Shown here: in pieces, positions 8,511-14,425 of the stretch
Layout of the letters: each line of letters begins with the position of its first letter
Numbering within the stretch: position 1 is the stretch's first letter
DNA from: Myxococcales bacterium
Lineage (GTDB): Bacteria > Myxococcota_C > UBA6777
DNA length: 64,000 nt
Assembly (NCBI GenBank): GCA_020632975.1
Contig: JACKEL010000017.1
Coordinates: 1-64,000 of the forward strand
Reading direction: 5' to 3'
The notes under the pieces: generated by a model
The model's input: the letters and a program-made list of their open reading frames with translations, nothing else
The model's database searches: none
Told to the model about the DNA's origin: nothing
Program-made: the position numbers and the translations under genes

Positions 8511-9761
8511 ATGACGCAGAAGCGAGAGCAGCTTCGAATCCGAGCGTGGGCGAAAACCGATGTTGGTCGCCAACGAAAGCACAATGAAGACAACTATATC
8601 GTCGATATGGATCTGGGTTTGTTCGGCGTAGCAGACGGGATGGGTGGACACGCCGCTGGTGAAGTGGCCTCAGAAACCGCACTCAAAGTCTTGCGGACTT
8701 CCCTAGAAGAACGCATCGACGATCTCCGTTCCTTGATTGAGGAAAATCCCGAGAAAAATCGGCCCAAGATCCTCAATCATATCGATGAAGCCGTCCAAAC
8801 AGCGGCCAAATCTGTCTATGACATGTCCAAGAAAAAAGCGGACTCACGCGGGATGGGTACCACCCTCTCGATGATGATGATCCTCGGCAACAAAGCCGTC
8901 GTTGGGCACGTTGGAGATAGCCGCATCTTCTTGCTACGGCAAAACCAAATCTTCCAACTCACTGAAGATCACTCACTCGTCAAAGAACAACTGCGGATGG
9001 GTTTGATCACAGAGGAAGAAGCCGAACGTTCTCCCTACAAAAACGTGATCACCCGCGCGGTCGGTGCTTCCGATACCGTCAAAGTGGACACGCTTTTTGT
9101 GGATCTTCACGATGGTGATCGCTTCTTGTTGTGCTCTGACGGTCTGCACGGGTACTTCCAAGAAGGCGAAGTTGGCCCACACATGGCCGAAGAAGAGATC
9201 GAAAAGATCCCCGATCGTTTGATCCAACTGGCCAACGAACGCGGCGGAAAAGACAACATCACCGCGATCGTCGTCTGGGCAGGAACCGACTCCCCCAACA
9301 GCGACAAACCACGCAAGACCGAGATCACCTTGCGTATGGATCTCCTCCAAAAGATCCCGCTGTTCCAACACATGACCTACCAAGAACTTGTGAAGGTCAT
9401 GAACATCACCTACCTCAAGACCTATCACAAAGGTGAACGGGTCGTGGAAGAAGATGAAGTCGGCGATGTCCTCTACATCATCTTCAAAGGCAAAGCCAGC
9501 ATCCAACGCAAAGGCAACCAAGTCGCGATCCTGCGAGAAGGTGATCACTTCGGTGAGATGGCCCTTGTGGACAAGATGCCCCGCTCTGCAACCGTGATCA
9601 TCGAAGAAGAGTCCCAACTCCTCACGATCACACGTAAAAACTTCATCGAACTCATGCGCGTCGAACAAAGCATCGCTGTGAAGATCCTTTGGGGCTTCCT
9701 CAAAACCATGTCTTCACGCTTGCGCAATACCACCGCATCCCTCGTTGAAGACGGCGATTAA
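8511..9761 (+). CDS. PP2C-family protein phosphatase fused to a cyclic nucleotide-binding domain
   Basis: A 416-residue soluble protein. Residues 8-258 are a PP2C/Stp-type phosphatase with metal-site motifs HNEDN (24-28), ADGMGG (41-46), GDSRIFLLR (135-143), SDGLHG (209-214) and GGKDNITAIVV (245-255). Residues 283-384 form a CAP-ED cyclic nucleotide-binding domain with the phosphate-binding cassette FGEMAL...PRSA (347-360), including the usual Glu and Arg, which predicts real cNMP binding. A short acidic Pro/Ser linker joins them. The inferred role is dephosphorylation of Ser/Thr-phosphoproteins, such as targets of the Hanks kinases in this window, gated by cAMP or cGMP. A GGAAGAG element precedes the ATG. 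Domain assignments are firm; the coupling is inference. Confidence 0.93.
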   Translation: MTQKREQLRIRAWAKTDVGRQRKHNEDNYIVDMDLGLFGVADGMGGHAAGEVASETALKVLRTSLEERIDDLRSLIEENPEKNRPKILNHIDEAVQTAAKSVYDMSKKKADSRGMGTTLSMMMILGNKAVVGHVGDSRIFLLRQNQIFQLTEDHSLVKEQLRMGLITEEEAERSPYKNVITRAVGASDTVKVDTLFVDLHDGDRFLLCSDGLHGYFQEGEVGPHMAEEEIEKIPDRLIQLANERGGKDNITAIVVWAGTDSPNSDKPRKTEITLRMDLLQKIPLFQHMTYQELVKVMNITYLKTYHKGERVVEEDEVGDVLYIIFKGKASIQRKGNQVAILREGDHFGEMALVDKMPRSATVIIEEESQLLTITRKNFIELMRVEQSIAVKILWGFLKTMSSRLRNTTASLVEDGD

Positions 9762-10395
9762 TCCCCTACCCCTACGCCCTCTCTTCTCTGCCCGTTCTCT
9801 CTATAAAATCCCCATCCCAAGGCTTTCCTACACCGTCAAGAGTGGCTTTTGAACAAGCTCGTCTCTTTGCGCTCGTCCTTTGTCTTTCTCTGCCCAAAGA
9901 AAAGATCTCCCCCACCAACGAAACACACGGAAAACACGTCGAGCGCTAGCGCAATCGAGCCATGGCTCCGTTGGACAGCGACTTCATCAAACGAGCAAGC
10001 AACCAAGCAGGCGAGCGATCATAGTGTGGAACGATAGAACGAAAAACAAAATCATCTTCTAAAACGACGATAAATAGGGCTATTTAGGCTTGCTCAACGG
10101 TTCTCATTTCTAACGCACCACGCAATCAAACAACCAAGCAGTCGAGCAATCAAACAACCAGGCAGTCGAGCGACTAGACAACCGAGCGACTAGACAACCG
10201 AGCAACCAGACAGTCGAGCAGACGACAAGAAAAAGTCGATTCCATCGGACACACGGAGAGATTAGACCTACCCTACTCTTGAGGCAAACAGCCGATCAAA
10301 CAAAAGGGTGCTTCTTTTGAAAGCGAGGTTGCTCTTTGAAAAGAAAGTTAAGGATCTTCGGGTGGGTTCGGGGGTATGCGTAGGAGCGAGAAAGA
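9762..10395. other. Gene-free stretch between convergent genes, with tandem repeats
   Basis: A 634-base gap between the ends of two convergent genes. I see no convincing coding frame. It contains the tandem repeats listed at 10122-10225, a related single copy (GAGCAAGCAACCAAGCAG) near 9989, and a small dyad AAATAG/CTATTT near 10071-10084. No classic terminator with a U-tract is evident. Confidence 0.6.
10122..10225. repeat. Imperfect 16/24-bp tandem repeat array
   Basis: Two near-identical 24-base units (10122-10145 and 10146-10169, one difference: GCAATCAAACAACCAAGCAG then GTCGA-type ends) are followed by three 16-base units at 10170-10185, 10186-10201 (identical, GCGACTAGACAACCGA) and 10202-10217 (GCAACCAGACAGTCGA), then a partial unit. 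The shared core is GC-R-A-Y-C-A-R-ACA-R-YCGA. It is non-coding and lies between two convergent genes. Confidence 0.85.
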
Positions 10396-11823
10396 TTAGG
10401 GAGGGGAGATCTTGGCGCCGCTGTCTTCGGAAGCAACGGGTGTGGGGAGGGCTTGCGCGGTTTGTTCGGGTTCTTCGATCGAGATGCGTTTGATCTCGAT
10501 GAGGCGGACGTGTCGTTCGTCGGCTTCGAGGACATGGAAGGTAAAGTGAAAGCGCTCTAACACTTCGCCGACTTGGGGAACACGCCCAGACTCCGACGTA
10601 ATGAAACCTCCCAAGGTCTCGTAGTCCCCTTCGTCAGGGAACTCGACATCAAGAAGTTCTTCCAACTCGCGGATGCTCAGTTGGGCGCTTGCTTGCCACT
10701 TACCGGGTTCCAACTCGACGATATCTTGTTCTTCGTCTTTGTCGTATTCGTCGTGGATCTCTCCGACGATCTCCTCAAGGATATCTTCAAGCGTGACAAG
10801 TCCCATGGTTCCGCCGAATTCATCCACAACGATGGCCATGTGGCTCTTTCGTCGTTGGAACTCGCTCAACAGATCCGAGACTTTCATGGTGCTGGGGACA
10901 AAGTAAGGTGTGCGAAGCAAAGGCGCCCAGTCTTCGCCAAGACCGCTCTCTCCGTTGGCGGTGTACATACGGAAAAGATCACGTAGGTACAAGATCCCGA
11001 CGATGTGATCCATATTGTCGCGATAGACGGGGATTCGGCTGTGGCTGGCGTCTTGGGCAAGCTCCAAAAGCTCTTTGCGAGAAGCATCCACCGAGAGGGC
11101 AACCACGTTGATCCGAGGAACCATGATCTCGCGCAAAGTGATGTCGTCGAACTCCAGTACGGACTTGAGCAGGCGTTCTTTTTCAGAGTGAAGAACCCCC
11201 TCGCGTGTCCCAAGGCTGATCATATATTCGAGATCTTCTTCGCTCATAAAAGGGCCGCTGCGGTGGATGTTTCCGCCAAAGATGCGGACCGCCCAGGCTG
11301 CGAGCGTAACCAACATCCCCGTCATGACATAAAAGCCCCAATACGAGAGCTGAAGGATGGGAAAGACACGATGCGCTACCTGTGTAGCGTGGTGTTTGGC
11401 ATACGTTTTTGGAACGATCTCTCCAAACACAAGGATGAAAAAAGTCATCACCCCAACAGCGATCGCAACGCCTTGGTTTTGGAAGATACGTTGCGAGATG
11501 GTGGTGGCAAGCGAAGAAGCAAGGATGTTGACGAGGTTGTTACCCACAAGGATGGTGGTTAGGACGCGGTTGGGGTGCTCCAACCAAAGTTTGAGGCGGC
11601 CATAACGCGCGGAGTCCTTGTCGATAAGCTGTTCGATCTTGGCATAAGTGAGGGCAGTAAGGGCGGTCTCTGAGGCCGAAAAGATCGCCGAAAAAAAGAG
11701 GCAGAAGAGGATCAGCAACCACTCCCAATTTGAAACCTCACCTAACCGATGTACCCAAGTTGTTGCAGAAGACGCAGCCATATAAAGCCACGTAAGACCC
11801 TCTGCAAGAGGGACACTGTCCAA
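10396..11823 (-). CDS. CNNM/CorC-HlyC family transporter (hemolysin-like)
   Basis: A 475-residue inner-membrane protein. The N-terminal CNNM/DUF21 domain (about 35-215, 3-4 membrane segments) contains FSASETALTAL and VGNNLVNI. Next comes a CBS pair (about 225-350; IMVPRINVVAL, HSRIPVYRDNMDHIVGILYLRDL, GTMGLVTLEDILEEIVGEI), then a CorC_HlyC domain (about 365-445; TLGGFI). Known members are linked to Mg2+ or Co2+ efflux or homeostasis; 'hemolysin' is historical. The TTG start has GGAG close upstream; a downstream ATG at 11781 lacks a ribosome site. The C-terminal 25 residues are Pro/Ala-rich. The 180-base leader has competing hairpins (separate entry). Confidence 0.92.
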   Translation of the reverse strand: MDSVPLAEGLTWLYMAASSATTWVHRLGEVSNWEWLLILFCLFFSAIFSASETALTALTYAKIEQLIDKDSARYGRLKLWLEHPNRVLTTILVGNNLVNILASSLATTISQRIFQNQGVAIAVGVMTFFILVFGEIVPKTYAKHHATQVAHRVFPILQLSYWGFYVMTGMLVTLAAWAVRIFGGNIHRSGPFMSEEDLEYMISLGTREGVLHSEKERLLKSVLEFDDITLREIMVPRINVVALSVDASRKELLELAQDASHSRIPVYRDNMDHIVGILYLRDLFRMYTANGESGLGEDWAPLLRTPYFVPSTMKVSDLLSEFQRRKSHMAIVVDEFGGTMGLVTLEDILEEIVGEIHDEYDKDEEQDIVELEPGKWQASAQLSIRELEELLDVEFPDEGDYETLGGFITSESGRVPQVGEVLERFHFTFHVLEADERHVRLIEIKRISIEEPEQTAQALPTPVASEDSGAKISPP

Positions 11824-11875
11824 TGCTCTCCAGCTCCTTATGTTTTGGGCGAGAACCTTCTCATCACTTCTAGGA

Positions 11876-11908
11876 ACAGTGAGTCACTGTCCCAAGCGCA
11901 TGGGACAG
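11876..11908 (-). promoter_or_regulatory. Two overlapping hairpins in the CNNM gene leader
   Basis: Two perfect stems share bases: ACAGTG/CACTGT (11876-11881 with 11885-11890, 3-base loop) and CTGTCCCA/TGGGACAG (11887-11894 with 11901-11908, 6-base loop). Because CTGT belongs to both, only one can form. They lie 53-85 bases before the predicted start of a metal-transporter-family gene. Mutually exclusive hairpins in this position resemble ion-responsive leaders, but no known riboswitch consensus is recognised. Confidence 0.45.
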
Positions 11909-12005
11909 CGAGAAGTCGCCAGTGTTTGACAGGCACAAGATCTTGCTTAGAAAAAAAGCAGATACAATGTCTTTCGAGATTGTAAGCATGAGCCTGCAAA
12001 GAAAG

Positions 12006-12035
12006 AGTGTAGTCACATCCCAAGCGGCACGTCAA
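12006..12035 (-). promoter_or_regulatory. Candidate sigma70 promoter for the CNNM gene
   Basis: Read on the minus strand: -35 TTGACG (12035-12030), an 18-base spacer, -10 TACACT (12011-12006). The -35 lies in a perfect dyad CGTCAA-G-TTGACG (12030-12042), which could be an overlapping operator. Consensus match only. Confidence 0.35.
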
Positions 12036-12125
12036 GTTGACGCGTTCTAAGAGATGTTGAAAGTAGTAGGGAAATTTAAGAGAAGAGAAGAAGTGGGAGG
12101 AGAAAAAGGAAGGATTTCGTGGGGC

Positions 12126-12776
12126 TTACCACTTGCCGCCGCCACGGCCACCGCGACGACCACCCATGCGGCGTGCGCTAGCACGAGCAGAGCGGGTTTT
12201 CTTGGAGTATGCAGCGTAACGACGACGACGTGCTGCATAACCAGGCGAACGACGGTAGGTGGTGCGGTAACGACGGATAACCACTACACGGCTGTAGGGG
12301 GTGTAGTAGCGGGGCCACATCGAGAGCAACGCCAAAGTGGTGTATGCTGCGAGGAAGCCCATACCGGGGGTGCTTGCACGGTAAGATTGACGTGCAAACA
12401 CGTAGCCATCGCCACTTTCAAGACGATAGTAGAAACGGCCGGGGCCTTTTTCTTGAACGATCTTGAAAAGAAGGTCGTCACGGAAACGATCAAATCCGGG
12501 CACTTTGTCTTTGTCGACATAGCCGTAGATTTGGAGTTCGCCGATGCGGGGACGACGAGCGTCCAACATTACGAAGTCATCTTTGAGGTAGATCTCGTTG
12601 ACCTTCATCTCAAGGTTTTGCATGAACTGCGAGAAAGTAGCCCCGCCTGTGGATTGGAAAGCATCGTTAACTTGAGCAAGGTCGATGCGGGGGGGGGGAA
12701 CATCAGTGCGTTGACAACCAGTATTGAACGACAACACAGCAGCCAAAAGAAACCATTTGGTCATGCTTTTCAACAT
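12126..12776 (-). CDS. Lipoprotein with Arg/Gly/Tyr-rich tail, function unknown
   Basis: A 216-residue predicted lipoprotein. Residues 1-20 form a short signal (KWFLLAAVLSFNTG) and Cys21 sits in a plausible lipobox. The middle part (about 30-135) is globular in composition, with alternating charged and aromatic residues. A hydrophobic stretch (GFLAAYTTLALLSMW, about 140-155) may be a membrane segment. The last 60 residues are dominated by Arg, Tyr, Ser and Gly and end in a Gly/Arg run, suggesting binding to an anionic polymer such as nucleic acid, LPS or peptidoglycan (inference). AAGGAG precedes the ATG by nine bases. No family recognised. A strong inverted repeat lies about 60 bases upstream. 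Confidence 0.75.
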   Translation of the reverse strand: MLKSMTKWFLLAAVLSFNTGCQRTDVPPPRIDLAQVNDAFQSTGGATFSQFMQNLEMKVNEIYLKDDFVMLDARRPRIGELQIYGYVDKDKVPGFDRFRDDLLFKIVQEKGPGRFYYRLESGDGYVFARQSYRASTPGMGFLAAYTTLALLSMWPRYYTPYSRVVVIRRYRTTYRRSPGYAARRRRYAAYSKKTRSARASARRMGGRRGGRGGGKW

Positions 12777-12834
12777 GGGGATTCACTCCTTGACATGTAG
12801 GGTTAGGTGAACGAACTCAGCACAGTCAAATAAG

Positions 12835-12865
12835 GTGTCATTCATCTAAAAGTAATGAATGACAC
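12835..12865. promoter_or_regulatory. Perfect 11-bp inverted repeat, candidate operator
   Basis: GTGTCATTCAT (12835-12845) and its exact complement ATGAATGACAC (12855-12865) flank a 9-base AT-rich loop in the 284-base region between the divergent lipoprotein and pncB genes. The size and spacing fit a dimeric regulator site; a transcript hairpin is the alternative. There is no U-tract, so a terminator is unlikely. Confidence 0.6.
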
Positions 12866-12994
12866 ATAGTGACAAACAACCTGATGAAATTGCGCTTCGT
12901 TTTTCTGTGGACCAAAACGGTGGACACTTTACCTAGGTTCACTCTGCTTGGCAAGAGAAAGAGAATTGAACAAATGGTAGGGGCCTTGATCACG

Positions 12995-13023
12995 TTGACC
13001 AACAAAGCCTAGACATATACAAC
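12995..13023 (+). promoter_or_regulatory. Candidate sigma70 promoter of pncB
   Basis: TTGACC (12995-13000), a 17-base spacer and TACAAC (13018-13023), about 38 bases before the pncB start. Both boxes are partial consensus matches. Confidence 0.4.
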
Positions 13024-13060
13024 CGCTGTCACCGAACCATCGCTCTTAAAGGAGGCAAAC

Positions 13061-14416
13061 ATGGTCCAAGTGTCCATCTTGCAAACTGACCTTTACCAAC
13101 TCACCATGATGGCCGCCTATTTTCGCGAAGGGATGAATCCCACATCAACCTTCGAACTTTTTGTGCGGAAACTCCCCCCCAATCGCTCCTACCTGATCTT
13201 TGCGGGACTCGAAGAAGCCCTTGAGGTCTTGGAAGATCTGCACTTTTCCACAAAAGAGATCGACTACTTACAAAGCCTTCCTAGCTTTGCGCATATCGAC
13301 AAAAGCTTCTTTGAAGCCCTGCGTAACTTCCGTTTTGAGGGTGAGATCTGGGCCGCCAAAGAAGGCGAAGTGGTCTTTGCGGGTGAGCCTTTGTTGCGTG
13401 TGACGGCCCCTTTGCTTGAGGCCCAACTGATCGAAACGATGCTGCTTTCCGTGATCAACATGTCCACCATGATCGCGAGCAAGGCAGCACGAGTGGTCTC
13501 AGCAGCACAAGGCCGCGATGTCGTCGAGTTTGGCACACGGCGCGCCCACGGCCCCGAAGCTGGGCTGTTGGCAGCCCGCTCCTCCTATATCGCTGGATGT
13601 GTGGGGACTTCCAATGTCGAAGCGGGCCATCGTTATGGTATCCCTGTGGTGGGGACCTGTGCGCACTCGTTTATTATGTCTTTTGCCAAAGAAGAAGACG
13701 CCTTTCGGTCCTATGCTGCGGCATTTCCAGAACATGCCACGCTCTTGATCGATACTTATGACACGCTTCAAGGTGCGCATCTTGCCGCCAAAGCCACCCC
13801 CAAACTTCGTGGAGTTCGCCTTGATAGTGGTGATCTTGCGACGCTTTCCAAAAAAGTACGTGTGATCCTCGATCAAGAAGGCCAACCTGACGCCAAGATC
13901 GTCGCAAGCAATGATCTCAATGAAGAGAAGATCGCCCAACTCTTGAAAGAAGGTGCACCCATCGATATCTTTGGTGTGGGAACAGAACTCGCGACCTCCA
14001 AAGATGCCCCTGCTCTGGGAGGTGTGTACAAGTTGGTGGCCCAAGAAGACGCGCCTGGACATGTACGGTATGTTCTCAAAAATAGCCCAGGAAAGCCGAG
14101 TTATCCGGGTGCAAAGCAACTCTATCGTTTCTATTCAGACGAAGGACACGCCAAACACGACCTGATCACGCTCGCTGAAGAACACCCCCCACAGGGTAGC
14201 GAGGCACTGTTGTCTTGCGTGATGCGTGACGGCAAACGCACACGACCTGCCCCTACCCTCCAAGAGATACAAGCTTATTCCAAGAGCACGCTAGCACGCT
14301 TCCCCCAAGAGTTGAGGGAACTCGCAAGCGAACTCCATTATCCCGTCCAACGCTCCGCCAAGATCGACGAGGCACGACAGGTCGCCCTTGATGCGATGCC
14401 CAAATCGATGGATTGA
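13061..14416 (+). CDS. pncB: Nicotinate phosphoribosyltransferase
   Basis: The 451-residue enzyme converts nicotinate, PRPP and ATP to nicotinate mononucleotide, the Preiss-Handler entry to NAD, in the cytosol. Family features: LQTDLYQLTMMAAYF at the N-terminus, FELFVRKLP, VEFGTRRAHGPEAG (about 158-171), GTSNVEAGHRYGIPVVGT, the conserved SFAKEEDAF and LLIDTYDT blocks, GVRLDSGDLATLSKKVR, and IFGVGTELATSKD near 310. An AAAGGAGG ribosome site lies six bases before the ATG. polA starts nine bases after the stop, so the two are almost certainly co-transcribed. The length is normal for the family. Confidence 0.96.
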   Translation: MVQVSILQTDLYQLTMMAAYFREGMNPTSTFELFVRKLPPNRSYLIFAGLEEALEVLEDLHFSTKEIDYLQSLPSFAHIDKSFFEALRNFRFEGEIWAAKEGEVVFAGEPLLRVTAPLLEAQLIETMLLSVINMSTMIASKAARVVSAAQGRDVVEFGTRRAHGPEAGLLAARSSYIAGCVGTSNVEAGHRYGIPVVGTCAHSFIMSFAKEEDAFRSYAAAFPEHATLLIDTYDTLQGAHLAAKATPKLRGVRLDSGDLATLSKKVRVILDQEGQPDAKIVASNDLNEEKIAQLLKEGAPIDIFGVGTELATSKDAPALGGVYKLVAQEDAPGHVRYVLKNSPGKPSYPGAKQLYRFYSDEGHAKHDLITLAEEHPPQGSEALLSCVMRDGKRTRPAPTLQEIQAYSKSTLARFPQELRELASELHYPVQRSAKIDEARQVALDAMPKSMD

Positions 14417-14425
14417 AGAGGATAA

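Larger units (their letters stand above)
11824..12125. other. Leader and promoter region of the CNNM gene
   Basis: A 302-base spacer between two minus-strand genes. It carries a candidate minus-strand promoter (12006-12035) and two mutually exclusive hairpins (11876-11908) in the predicted leader. No coding frame is supported. Confidence 0.55.

Noticed and set aside
10122..10225. CRISPR array
   Set aside because: Units are directly tandem with no unique spacers, and no cas gene is present.
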